Source: VGBO01 sp964453335 (GTDB lineage Bacteria > Actinomycetota > Acidimicrobiia > Acidimicrobiales > CAIXPF01). Taken from it: a stretch of DNA of 27,181 nucleotides. Of this stretch, positions 1-7,977 are shown in pieces (within the stretch, counting starts at the first letter, position 1; every line of letters starts with the position of its first letter). The translations under genes and the position numbers were made by a program. Below the pieces are notes generated by a model. The model was not told the DNA's origin. It saw nothing but the letters and a program-made list of their open reading frames with translations, and did not search any database. Location of the stretch: positions 1 to 27,181 of the forward strand of contig CAYVOK010000038.1 in NCBI GenBank assembly GCA_964453335.1. The letters run 5' to 3'.

Positions 1-1505
1 GTACCAGCAACCTGAGACATTCTGCCAGTACCAGCAGCACCACTTGCAGTAATAGTTGTCTTAGAACCAAGTTCAGGAGAACCTGGATCAGATTGATTTA
101 ACTGCTCAGTAATAGTTTGATTGCTTCCACCACCAACTTTGTTAGCAATTACCTGAGAAGCAAATAGAATATCAGTAAGTAATCCTAAAACTGTATTATC
201 ACCCTTTCTTGTGAATTTCTTTTCTGATGTCTTAGATGCTTTTCCTTTACCAAATAATTTCTCAACAGAAGTTCCACTCTTCTTAGTCTTATCTTTCTGA
301 AGTTCTGCACTTCTTACCTGACCAGATAGTTTCTTGACAAGTGAAGGTGGTACTCCAAAACTATTCGCAACTGGAGTAATAATGTCACTTAGAATTGGAG
401 TTAACTTAGATGCTGGACCTCCAACCTGGCCAACAACATTAGAAATAGTACCAATGATACCAGCACCAATACCCTTAAATGGTGCCATGTAAAGATCAGA
501 AAGGTTCTTTGCCTTTGCTTGATCTGGTTTATTGTCACCACCAATGGATGATAATGGTTTGATACCAGCATCACGAATTCTCTTTTTGTTGTCTAGAGGA
601 ATCTTAACTTCTGGGCCCCTTTCTCCCATCACTGCAGGAGTTGGTCTTGTAGCGACTCCACCATCTTTTAGGAAAGGTTGAGAAGACTCACCACCACCCA
701 TACTTGCAGCAGTAGTTGCAGCAGCGGTTCCAAGTGCTGCAGCACCTAGTAATTTACCTGCTCTACCTCTACCGCCTCCAGATCTTCTACTTCTAATTAG
801 TTTAGAGGCCTGACTGACAGACTTCCAAATCGTCTGCAGTACAAATTTAACTCCACTTAGAAGTAACTTAGGATTCTTTAGGAAGGTAAATCCAAGAAGT
901 AGAGAACCAAATCCAGCAATAAACGTACCGAATCCCTTGAGTCTATCCCAGAACCCAAGGTTACTATCCAACATAGATGCTAGTCCATCTAATGTCTTAG
1001 TAATATTATCAGTAATGAATGTCTTTAGAAAATTAAAGACTCCAACTATACCTTCCCATATCTTAGCAAGTTTCTCTTGATTTGCTGGATTAGCAATCCA
1101 TCGCAAAACAGATTGTGTAATAACTGCTCGCATGAGAAACCCACCGAGTTCCATGATTCCTTCAAAGAAACTACCAATAACAGGAGCAATTACTTTGGTT
1201 ACATTAGACTCTAGTTTAGTGAGTCCGCCAGATCCTTTCTTATTCTTATCCGCCTTTTCTTTCTGAAACTGTTTTTTCTCATCCTCAAGTTCTTTCGACT
1301 TCATCTTCAGATTCTTTAAAAGAGAATCACGAATCTGATTATTGATGACAATAGTAGAATTTAAGGTTGCGCCAATTCTATTAAATGCAGTTGTGAATGC
1401 ACCATAAGAAGATGCTGCAACTCCACCAGTCTTAGATACCTTAGGTACCGTAACCATTTTATAGAATACAGTCTTTGGTTTAGAAGTTGGAATTGCAGTT
1501 GGCAT
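1..1505 (-). CDS. Tape-measure-like tail protein, paralogue of the next gene (3' end cut off)
   Basis: The frame is open from the ATG at 1505 to the window edge, so at least 501 residues are present and the C-terminus is missing. Reading it out gives an N-terminal charged coiled-coil stretch (about residues 50-85, rich in K/E/Q), then ITQSVLRWIANP near residue 128, and the tape-measure-type signature GGVATRPTPAVMGERGPE near residue 280. The same three elements occur in the same order in the neighbour at 1578-4628 (ITQGVLKWIADP; GGLVTKPTQALIGEKGPE), so the two look like a tandem duplication. Tape-measure proteins fill the tail tube and set its length; the second copy may instead be a baseplate or hub component. 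A modest AAGG precedes the ATG. The structural role is fairly sure; the exact role is inference. Confidence 0.72.
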   Translation of the reverse strand, partial: MPTAIPTSKPKTVFYKMVTVPKVSKTGGVAASSYGAFTTAFNRIGATLNSTIVINNQIRDSLLKNLKMKSKELEDEKKQFQKEKADKNKKGSGGLTKLESNVTKVIAPVIGSFFEGIMELGGFLMRAVITQSVLRWIANPANQEKLAKIWEGIVGVFNFLKTFITDNITKTLDGLASMLDSNLGFWDRLKGFGTFIAGFGSLLLGFTFLKNPKLLLSGVKFVLQTIWKSVSQASKLIRSRRSGGGRGRAGKLLGAAALGTAAATTAASMGGGESSQPFLKDGGVATRPTPAVMGERGPEVKIPLDNKKRIRDAGIKPLSSIGGDNKPDQAKAKNLSDLYMAPFKGIGAGIIGTISNVVGQVGGPASKLTPILSDIITPVANSFGVPPSLVKKLSGQVRSAELQKDKTKKSGTSVEKLFGKGKASKTSEKKFTRKGDNTVLGLLTDILFASQVIANKVGGGSNQTITEQLNQSDPGSPELGSKTTITASGAAGTGRMSQVAG

Positions 1506-1558
1506 ATATTAAACCTTTTGTAACATTTCTTAACATTCCTTTTTCATGATTTTTTGGC

Positions 1559-1574
1559 GGCGTTTCGGAACGCC
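1559..1574. other. GC-rich stem-loop between two tail genes
   Basis: Six-base-pair perfect arms GGCGTT / AACGCC with a four-base loop, in an otherwise AT-rich 72-nt gap. On the transcribed (minus) strand it is followed by A residues rather than U, so it does not look like an intrinsic terminator. It may stabilise or process the mRNA between the two tape-measure-like genes. Confidence 0.5.
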
Positions 1575-1577
1575 CCC

Positions 1578-4500
1578 TTAGGTAAACCCATTGGTAATTG
1601 GATTTTGGGATCTAATCACTTGTGGGTTTTGATAAATTATAGTTTCATTGCTACCAATATTTATTGGTATAGGTGCAATAAGAACGGATGATGTATCATC
1701 AATTGTTTTGTTAATCTGCGCTGTTTGTGATGTCTGTGATAATTGTGATCCAGAAATATTTGGTTTTGTGGGAGTGATTTTAGGTGCTGGAGGTAAGACT
1801 GGTGGCGCAGGTGGTTTTTCAGTCTCTGTAGGTTTAAGTCCAAGAGCAGCATTCAACTTATCAAATACACCAGCAAGATCAGACAATGCTTTCACTGGAT
1901 CTTCTTCCACTTCTGGAGAAGTAGTTGGACTTGTGGTGTCTCCTGATGTTGGAAGACCAGTAGAAGCACCCAACTTCTCAAAGTGCCATGGTTCAAATCC
2001 ACCTTTTGCCCAGTCAGGAAGACCCCAACCATAAGCAGCACCCTTCTTATTGATCCAGTTCTGTGACTTTGAGGTTCCAATATCGAGAGCAAGTCCCCAT
2101 CCATGCTTAGAGGTTCCTGGTTTTGCTGCCATTCCCTTTGGCATCTTACCAAACACATAAACCTGACCAGCATAATCACGATAGGAATCGGAAATATCAC
2201 CGACTAGATCAACTCCATCTTTCTTAGCGGCAGCTGCCATTGCTTTGAACGATGCTGCAACATCACCCCTTCTTAATCTGTGCCCTCTTCCAATATCTTC
2301 TAGAGCAGAACTTGGTAGTTTACCATTCTCAAATTTACCACCATTAGCAAATTTAACAATACCACCGATTGCTTCACCCTTCAGTCTATCAAGTCTACCC
2401 TTGTTTTCTGGTGGTTTTGCACCTTGTACGATCTGATTTACATTCTTTCCAATACCAGGAGGTGCAACAGATCCACCCTGCGCTTTCTTGACACTGCTAG
2501 TCTCTTTAACTTTTGATAGTGCGCTTCTGATTGTACTTGGATCCATGCTGCTGCTTTGACCCTTGTACTTGAATCTTCCATACGCATCTGGTAATGAAGC
2601 AAACTCATAGGCAAGACCATCCATAAACTTCTCATCAGTCATTTGTCCAGATAACCATCTAGAACCACCACGATTACGTTCAATGTTTACCTTAGAAACA
2701 ATAAGATCTTGGTTTGCTGGACTAAACAGATCCTTATCTGGATTCAATCCTGCTGCTCTCGCTCTGCTTACAAGGTACTCAGGAAGTTGCTGATACTTAC
2801 CAACAGCACCAGTTGCTCTCCTTGCAACCTCAGCAATAGTCATCTTAGTAGCACCCTTTAGAGTGGTACTTGGATACATTGCCTCATAGTTTCCACCAGA
2901 CTCCTTAGATGCAATCAGATCAAGTAGTGGAGCCCAATCTCCAGTAGCACCACCACCTACAGTTCCACCTGGACCAGTAGGACTTAGACCTCCACCTCCA
3001 CCGCCACCAGACAAATCTTTCGTAGTGAGAAGTGCAAATACTCCTAAGACGTTTGCTAGAGCACCTCTAAGATTATCCATAGAGTTGTTTGTAGCACCAA
3101 CATTGAATGATGGATTCTTTTCTCCAATGAGTTTACTCTCTGCTTGAGTCTCTTTGGTTTCTTTTCCTTCCAGATAACTCTTGGATTTTATTACAGACTT
3201 AGAAATACTATCACCACCTGCTGCAGGAGTAATAGATCCAAGGTTGAACATCTGCTTTGCTTTATTGATGTCACCAGATAGTAGTTGCTTTGCAAGTTGT
3301 CCTGCTGGACCCATTCTATCAAAAGAAGAATTGATAGATGAAACCATAGTCGCAGCAATACCACCAGACATTGCAGTAGACAGTTTATCCAGTGGAATAA
3401 CTGCCTCTGGTCCCTTTTCACCAATAAGTGCTTGTGTTGGTTTTGTTACTAGTCCACCTTCAGCAAGTGCTGGAGTTTTGTTTGGTACGATCCAATCATA
3501 CAACTTTGTTGATAACCAATCACCAATAATTCCACCAACAATACCACCTGCTGCAGTACCAGCAATAGGTAGGATTGCACTACCGACAGCACCACCAATA
3601 CCAGCACCAATACCAGCACCGATAGCAGCAACAGCAGATCTAGCAACAGGTTCCTTAAAGATAAGAGTTCTAATTGCAAAGTCAAGTAGAGGACCAATGA
3701 TAGGTATTCTACCAACCACTCTTCCTACAGTTTTACCTAAAGCAGTTCTACTTGCTTTTATTGCAAGTGCTCTAGCATTTCTTCCCGCTTGACGAACTGG
3801 ACCTCTACCAGCACCTTTACCAGTTCCACCTTTACCTTTATCCTTAGTTTCAATATCAGGACCAGAATCGCCAGATAGAGCATCAAGTCCATCTAGCACA
3901 TCTCCAATTAGGGAGAATGGATTTAGCAGATAACCTAAGGCCTTGAACCCTGCAATTCCAACAAGAATCTGCCCAAGTCCACCTAATACTTGCTTGAACC
4001 TATCAAACCCTTGCTTGTCTCCAGTTCCAAATACTGATGATACTCCTGTGAGGAAACTATCAACAGACTTATAAGCAACGTTATAGATGAATCCAAAAAT
4101 CTTTGCCGCAGAATCAACAAAGTTCTGAATATTCTTTCCATTCTTGGGGTCAGCAATCCACTTTAGAACACCTTGAGTAATAATTACTCTGGCAGCAAAT
4201 GTCACAATAGATTCGAATGGTTTGAAGAACTCCTCAAACCACCCAAGTTTCTTACTTACTTCTTTCTTTCCTTCTTTCTCAACAGATGAAGAGACTCTAG
4301 ATGATTTACCTAGACTTTCCTGCTTCTCTTCAGACTCTTGATCTTTTTTGTATTGCGCTTTCTTTCTATCAAACTGTGCATTAGCAGCAAGATACTGATT
4401 ATCCGTCTGAATAATGGTAAGTATTTGCTTTTGTACTTTACCTAAAGTTTCTATTGATGCCCCAATTCTATTCACAGATAGTAAAAGTGATCGGGCAGAT

Positions 4501-4628
4501 TTGACACCAACAAAGGACTCTCCAGTTAGTGTCTTTCCACCCGAAACTATTGTAGCACCTTGACGAGTCCCAGATGTTATCGAACTAGGATTAACAAACT
4601 TATATGGTTTGATTGTGCTTGAAATCAT
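1578..4628 (-). CDS. Tape-measure-like tail protein with muramidase-like and VanY-type peptidoglycan hydrolase domains
   Basis: A 1016-aa structural protein. N-terminal coiled coil (about 60-125), the repeat ITQGVLKWIADP (about 147), Gly/Ala-rich hydrophobic stretches (about 330-380) and the tape-measure signature GGLVTKPTQALIGEKGPE (about 390). After a poly-Gly linker (about 540) comes a lysozyme/transglycosylase-like region (about 565-710) with SKESGGNYEA and AVGKYQ motifs. It is followed by an M15 (VanY) D-Ala-D-Ala carboxypeptidase domain (about 775-885) with the metal-site motif SKHGWGLALD and EPWH. Such tail-borne enzymes locally open the cell wall during DNA entry. The start overlaps the gp51 stop by one base (TAATG), so translation is probably coupled. 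It lies directly after gp26/gp51, the place a tape measure holds after lambda G/T. Domain calls come from motifs only. Confidence 0.8.
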   Translation of the reverse strand: MISSTIKPYKFVNPSSITSGTRQGATIVSGGKTLTGESFVGVKSARSLLLSVNRIGASIETLGKVQKQILTIIQTDNQYLAANAQFDRKKAQYKKDQESEEKQESLGKSSRVSSSVEKEGKKEVSKKLGWFEEFFKPFESIVTFAARVIITQGVLKWIADPKNGKNIQNFVDSAAKIFGFIYNVAYKSVDSFLTGVSSVFGTGDKQGFDRFKQVLGGLGQILVGIAGFKALGYLLNPFSLIGDVLDGLDALSGDSGPDIETKDKGKGGTGKGAGRGPVRQAGRNARALAIKASRTALGKTVGRVVGRIPIIGPLLDFAIRTLIFKEPVARSAVAAIGAGIGAGIGGAVGSAILPIAGTAAGGIVGGIIGDWLSTKLYDWIVPNKTPALAEGGLVTKPTQALIGEKGPEAVIPLDKLSTAMSGGIAATMVSSINSSFDRMGPAGQLAKQLLSGDINKAKQMFNLGSITPAAGGDSISKSVIKSKSYLEGKETKETQAESKLIGEKNPSFNVGATNNSMDNLRGALANVLGVFALLTTKDLSGGGGGGGLSPTGPGGTVGGGATGDWAPLLDLIASKESGGNYEAMYPSTTLKGATKMTIAEVARRATGAVGKYQQLPEYLVSRARAAGLNPDKDLFSPANQDLIVSKVNIERNRGGSRWLSGQMTDEKFMDGLAYEFASLPDAYGRFKYKGQSSSMDPSTIRSALSKVKETSSVKKAQGGSVAPPGIGKNVNQIVQGAKPPENKGRLDRLKGEAIGGIVKFANGGKFENGKLPSSALEDIGRGHRLRRGDVAASFKAMAAAAKKDGVDLVGDISDSYRDYAGQVYVFGKMPKGMAAKPGTSKHGWGLALDIGTSKSQNWINKKGAAYGWGLPDWAKGGFEPWHFEKLGASTGLPTSGDTTSPTTSPEVEEDPVKALSDLAGVFDKLNAALGLKPTETEKPPAPPVLPPAPKITPTKPNISGSQLSQTSQTAQINKTIDDTSSVLIAPIPINIGSNETIIYQNPQVIRSQNPITNGFT

Positions 4629-4837
4629 TAGAGACTCGACCTACCTTGCGATTGCTGTTGTTGTTTCTTATATTTCTCTTCTTCTTCCTTAAGATGTCCG
4701 AGAAGTTTATCAACATAAAATTGTTTCTCCCAAGGTATCATGTTCTCCAGATCAGAGTAAGACCATTTGTGATAGTGCATTAAAGCAAAATTAGTTTCCA
4801 AATGATTCTCTAGACTGGAGTGTAATAGGGCTATTCG
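4628..4837 (-). CDS. 51: gp51-like tail/baseplate assembly protein, probably read as a -1 frameshift extension of gp26
   Basis: This frame is open for 69 codons from the last base of the gp26 slippery site to a TAA that overlaps the next ATG. Its translation contains HSSLENHLETNFALMHYHKW and DLENMIPWEKQFYV, then a K/E/Q-rich tail, resembling the short T segment of tail-assembly chaperones and the position of gp51 beside gp26. The only internal ATG (4780) would give 50 aa and has no Shine-Dalgarno within reach, and the well-formed sequence begins upstream of it. The frame is exactly -1 relative to gp26. I infer expression mainly as a gp26-gp51 fusion of about 305 aa. The alternative is independent initiation at 4780 by coupling. 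The gp51 name rests on order, not on alignment. Confidence 0.65.
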   Translation of the reverse strand, partial: RIALLHSSLENHLETNFALMHYHKWSYSDLENMIPWEKQFYVDKLLGHLKEEEEKYKKQQQQSQGRSSL

Positions 4838-5544
4838 AAAAAACTTCCTAGACCTTCTAGAGTGATCTTACTCTTAACACCCGTCTTTGGATTTTCAACT
4901 TCGATCTCATGTTCCAGTTTAGGCATAGTGGCAAAGAAGTCTTGAAGTTTTTGGAACTGATCGCTCTTCATACTTTCAAGGAACTCCATGAGTTCTTTCT
5001 TTGTGTATGTCTTAACATCATAGATTTCATCACCTTCATAGATCTGACTCATACAAGTAACAGACAGATCAAAAATATTGTCAACAGTAATTTCACTACC
5101 AGTGAAGTTGAGTTTCACAAAAGTATCGAGAGAAGGATACTTCATGATGATACCAATATTATCAGTCAGTTCAATCTTGTTTGTATGATTCTCTGGGAAC
5201 TTAACTTCCACAGATTCAAGATCAATCTCTACCTGCACTTGAGTTTCCTCATCATCGGGGCAAGTCACCATAACTTTAGAGACTTCACCAATAGACTTAG
5301 AACGAATTTTCAAGAACACATATTCAATATCAAACGTGGAGAGTTCTTCAACTCTTGACTTCAAGTTAGTACAGTTTTTGATGATAGTCTTTACTGCACT
5401 GATCATATCTTTCTCTTCACCAAGTTGCATAGCAGTAAGAAGAAGTTTCTCTTCCTTCACAAGAAATGGACGATACTTTACAGTTTCTTTTGACGAAGGT
5501 AATTCCAATTCATATTCAGGAACCACTAATTTAGGTAAAGGCAT
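4831..5544 (-). CDS. 26: Baseplate hub protein gp26 (T4_baseplate family)
   Basis: A 237-aa protein that reads as T4 gp26 of the cyanophage type: LPKLVVPEYELELPS at the N-terminus, a middle part of alternating strands with CPDDEE, and an acidic helical C-terminal half ending in GLGSFFE. T4 gp26 (208 aa) is a small hub/assembly component. A strong AAGGAG five bases before the ATG fixes the start. A CTAAATA element 32 nt upstream is a candidate late promoter. The last sense codons form a T TTT TTC slippery run that would extend the product into gp51. Position immediately before gp51 and a tape-measure-like gene suggests it may act as the short form of a tail-assembly chaperone pair. The gp26 call is good; the chaperone role is inference. 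Confidence 0.8.
   Translation of the reverse strand: MPLPKLVVPEYELELPSSKETVKYRPFLVKEEKLLLTAMQLGEEKDMISAVKTIIKNCTNLKSRVEELSTFDIEYVFLKIRSKSIGEVSKVMVTCPDDEETQVQVEIDLESVEVKFPENHTNKIELTDNIGIIMKYPSLDTFVKLNFTGSEITVDNIFDLSVTCMSQIYEGDEIYDVKTYTKKELMEFLESMKSDQFQKLQDFFATMPKLEHEIEVENPKTGVKSKITLEGLGSFFE
4837..4843 (-). other. Putative -1 programmed frameshift site (T TTT TTC)
   Basis: On the minus strand gp26 reads AGT TTT TTC GAA TAG. The heptamer T TTT TTC has the X XXY YYZ form in the gp26 frame, two codons before the stop. A one-base backward slip continues as CGA ATA GCC CTA and stays open for 69 codons to 4628. An AGGA lies a few bases upstream. A small hairpin (AATA GCCC TATT) follows almost at once, too close and too weak to be a convincing stimulator. 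Confidence 0.6.
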
Positions 5545-5575
5545 AATTACTCCTTAATATAGGTATCAGTAAAAT

Positions 5576-5582
5576 TATTTAG
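5576..5582 (-). promoter_or_regulatory. CTAAATA late-promoter-like element before gp26
   Basis: CTAAATA on the minus strand, 32 nt upstream of the gp26 ATG, in the 44-nt gap after gp54. It shares TAAATA with the T4 late -10 element (TATAAATA) and sits at about the same distance from its gene as the CATAAATA of gp54. Confidence 0.45.
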
Positions 5583-5588
5583 TATGGT

Positions 5589-6434
5589 TTAAATAGTCCT
5601 ATTTTGTCCGCTGGTGCTAGTAATAATAGTGGGTGTAACTCCTTGTGGACCTGGGCCAGCGGCAGTTGCTTGTTGTTGTGCTGCAGCAGAAGCAGCAACT
5701 CCCTTACTACCTAGAGACACGGCAACTTCCTCAATACCATCATTGTTTGGAACATAGAATCTATAACGTTCAAAGTAGAATGATACTTCCATCGTTGCAT
5801 AGTTTGCAGGACCAGACTGAAGTTGCATACTGCTGATATTGAATGGAAAAGCATTCTTCATTGTCCATACACCAACACACTTGTTCCACTTGTTTGTGGT
5901 GAAGTTTCTCTGAGATGGATTTGTGAGTGAAAGTTCTGCATTCTGATCATATGGGTTTGCACCACCTCTCTCATACTTAAAGATGTCAATGTATGATGTG
6001 CAAACATCATCGTACCAGGACACTCTCTGACTTGCATCATTAGCAGTATAGTTCATCCATCTTTCGAAGAATGTTCTGGTTTTGTATGTACGTGGAACAA
6101 TGAACTGAACACTGACTTCACTGAAAGTGGTTGATGTTGGGTATCTCCACATACTACCAACACTCTTGATTTCACCAGTAGTTAACTGTCTGCTTGGTAC
6201 AGTAACATCAGTTGCATAATAAGTGAGTAGTCGGGACTTGTCTGTTCCAGGACCAGAGGTATTACCATCGTTGAAGAAGTCATTAAACCACACGCTCTTA
6301 TCCAGAACCTTTGGTTTAGATCTAAAGCGAACCCAATATAGGTTGTTATACGATGGTGCTTCTCTCCTAGCAAGGCTTAGAAAACCTTGAAAGCTGTTTG
6401 CTCCAGATAATCCTGTAACAGCTACATTTGCCAT
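5589..6434 (-). CDS. 54: Baseplate tail-tube initiator, gp54-like
   Basis: A 281-aa protein with the feel of a tail-tube fold: TYYATDVTVPSRQLTTGEI, a strand-rich middle with VSVQFIVPRTYKTRTFFERW, and near the end NAFPFNISSMQLQ followed by MEVSFYFERYRFY. That pattern resembles the C-terminal part of T4 gp19 and its relatives gp48/gp54. The C-terminus is low complexity (A/Q/G/T). gp48, gp53, gp26 and gp51 are all next to it, so gp54, the initiator on which the inner tube polymerises, is the missing member. The alternative is another tube-like baseplate protein. The ATG at 6434 has AGGG five bases upstream and a CATAAATA late promoter 35 nt upstream. Confidence 0.6.
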   Translation of the reverse strand: MANVAVTGLSGANSFQGFLSLARREAPSYNNLYWVRFRSKPKVLDKSVWFNDFFNDGNTSGPGTDKSRLLTYYATDVTVPSRQLTTGEIKSVGSMWRYPTSTTFSEVSVQFIVPRTYKTRTFFERWMNYTANDASQRVSWYDDVCTSYIDIFKYERGGANPYDQNAELSLTNPSQRNFTTNKWNKCVGVWTMKNAFPFNISSMQLQSGPANYATMEVSFYFERYRFYVPNNDGIEEVAVSLGSKGVAASAAAQQQATAAGPGPQGVTPTIITSTSGQNRTI

Positions 6435-6442
6435 TGTGTCCC

Positions 6443-6450
6443 TATAAATA
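6443..6450 (+). promoter_or_regulatory. T4-type late promoter (TATAAATA) for gp4-gp48-gp53
   Basis: Exact match to the T4 late consensus TATAAATA on the plus strand. The expected start, six bases downstream, is about 6456. It lies back-to-back with the minus-strand element at 6469-6476, so the two late operons diverge from one 35-bp region. Confidence 0.8.
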
Positions 6451-6468
6451 GTTTTATGCTCTTATTAT

Positions 6469-6476
6469 TATTTATG
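6469..6476 (-). promoter_or_regulatory. T4-type late promoter (CATAAATA) for gp54
   Basis: NATAAATA element on the minus strand with predicted start near 6463, giving a leader of about 29 nt with AGGG before the gp54 ATG. It overlaps the ATG of gp4 on the other strand. Confidence 0.75.
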
Positions 6477-6923
6477 CCGTATAATAAAAACATCCTAAAG
6501 GGTGTTTATACGCCAAAGAATCCATCAAAATACAAAGGAGATCCAACAAATATAATTTACAGGTCTTCTTGGGAATTGAAGTTTATGAATTACTGTGATA
6601 ATAATGCCGTGGTTTTAGAATGGGGTAGTGAAGAATTATTCATTCCTTACATATCACCAGTTGACAATAAACGTCACAGATACTTTCCAGACTTCTACAT
6701 TAAAGTAAAAGAAAAATCTGGAAAAATACAAAAGTATTTGGTGGAAGTAAAACCACAATATCAAGTGAATGGACCAGTTCCACAAAAGAGGATGACAAAA
6801 AGATATCTGAACGAAGTTATGACATATGCAGTGAATCAAGCAAAATGGAAAGCTGCTGAAGAATTTTGCAATGACCACATGTGGAAATTTATCATACTCA
6901 CCGAACACGAACTCAAGGTCTGA
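6474..6923 (+). CDS. 4: Head completion protein gp4
   Basis: A 149-aa protein close to T4 gp4 in length (150 aa) and pattern: KNPSKYKGDPTNIIYRSSWE, then EWGSEELFIPY, HRYFPDFYIK and YLVEVKP. The F-P-D-F-Y plus V-E-V-K layout is the PD-(D/E)XK nuclease-like core known for this family. In T4, gp4 (gp50/4) joins filled heads before tail attachment. I chose the ATG at 6474 (MPYNKN) because homologues start near YxKN. The in-frame ATG at 6456 adds MLLLLF and would coincide with the predicted late transcription start, making a leaderless mRNA. No Shine-Dalgarno is visible for either. First gene of the rightward late operon. Confidence 0.85.
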   Translation: MPYNKNILKGVYTPKNPSKYKGDPTNIIYRSSWELKFMNYCDNNAVVLEWGSEELFIPYISPVDNKRHRYFPDFYIKVKEKSGKIQKYLVEVKPQYQVNGPVPQKRMTKRYLNEVMTYAVNQAKWKAAEEFCNDHMWKFIILTEHELKV

Positions 6924-6928
6924 AATAA

Positions 6929-7975
6929 ATGGCACAAATATACAAAACATTCTACTATCCATCAACACCACCATTAGTAGGAGATACTGATGCAGGTCTA
7001 ATGGCATTAGGTTCAGAGTGGAGTAGTGGATCTGCTATGCCAACAGAATACATAGACTTCTTAAAAATTCAAGCAATATCAATTAGTTACAAAAGTGGAG
7101 CAGTTTTAAGTAATCTAGGTGCAGTAAATAGCACTGGTATTAAAGATCAGTTTCAACTAAGGGATACTGTATACCTATACATGCCTCAACAACTAGCAGC
7201 AAGTTACGGTGTAAGTTACAACCCAGTAGCAATGGGAGTTGCTGGTGTAATGGCAACAAAGGGTCTAGGCACTTCAGGTACTCAAATTGTTTCGGAAATC
7301 CAAGCAGCCGCAAGTGATGCTGCACCAGAAGCACTATTCAATACAATTTCTACTGGTTTAAGTGGACTATCCAAAACCGTTGGAGTTGCATATCAAGGAA
7401 ATGGTAGTGCTCTATCTGCAGTATCTCAAGGAAAGATCTTCAACCCATTTGAAGAAATGATCTTCCAAGGAGTATCATTTAGATCACACCCATTTTCATG
7501 GAAGTTAGTAGCAAGAAACGAGAAGGAAGCAAATGATATTATTGATATCATCAAGTTCTTCAAAGTAAACATGCTTCCAAGTTTTGATAATAACTCAATT
7601 CAACCAGGACAAAATCCAGGACAGACTGCAACTTCTACGTCAACAACTCCTTCTGGTGGAACTACAAACGCACAAGCAGCAGGAGAAACACCATTTGGAA
7701 CTGGCACTGGCGCTAGATACTTAACAGTCCCAAATAGATTCAGAATCTCAATTGTGAGAGTAAACTACAATGCTGGTGGATATACTCAAGGTTATGAGTT
7801 AGGAGATAGCATCTACAAATTTAAAGACTCAATTCTAGAGTCAATGAATGTAAGTTACACTCCAGATAACCAGTATGTATCAACGACACAAGGAAAGGTA
7901 CCTGCAGTTCAACTAGATTTGGCATTTAAAGAGACTGCATACGTTACAGCAGAAGACGCAAATCAGGGTTACTAA
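6929..7975 (+). CDS. 48: Baseplate tail tube cap gp48
   Basis: A 348-aa protein, against 364 for T4 gp48. It starts AQIYKTFYYPSTPP, has an Ala/Gly-rich helical middle (about 95-165), then the tube-like segment NPFEEMIFQGVSFRSHPFSW (about 175-195) and a C-terminal strand-rich region (about 265-345) after a T/S/G/Q-rich linker. gp48 caps the baseplate and, with gp54, nucleates the tail tube. It lies between gp4 and gp53, five bases after the gp4 stop and two bases before the gp53 ATG, so all three share one message. Recognition is by general pattern and order; distinction from gp54 is less certain than membership in the tube-initiator group. Confidence 0.75.
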   Translation: MAQIYKTFYYPSTPPLVGDTDAGLMALGSEWSSGSAMPTEYIDFLKIQAISISYKSGAVLSNLGAVNSTGIKDQFQLRDTVYLYMPQQLAASYGVSYNPVAMGVAGVMATKGLGTSGTQIVSEIQAAASDAAPEALFNTISTGLSGLSKTVGVAYQGNGSALSAVSQGKIFNPFEEMIFQGVSFRSHPFSWKLVARNEKEANDIIDIIKFFKVNMLPSFDNNSIQPGQNPGQTATSTSTTPSGGTTNAQAAGETPFGTGTGARYLTVPNRFRISIVRVNYNAGGYTQGYELGDSIYKFKDSILESMNVSYTPDNQYVSTTQGKVPAVQLDLAFKETAYVTAEDANQGY

Positions 7976-7977
7976 AA

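Noticed and set aside
1559..1574. Terminator after the 1016-aa gene
   Set aside because: The hairpin is good, but on the transcribed strand it is followed by A residues, not U.
1658..1674. AATAAATA-like sequence inside a small inverted repeat
   Set aside because: It lies within the coding end of the 1016-aa gene, far from any start codon.
3181..3792. 203-codon plus-strand open frame
   Set aside because: It is antisense to the well-supported 1016-aa tail protein, has a Pro/Ala/Ile-rich composition typical of antisense readings of Gly/Ala-rich repeats, and lacks a ribosome binding site.
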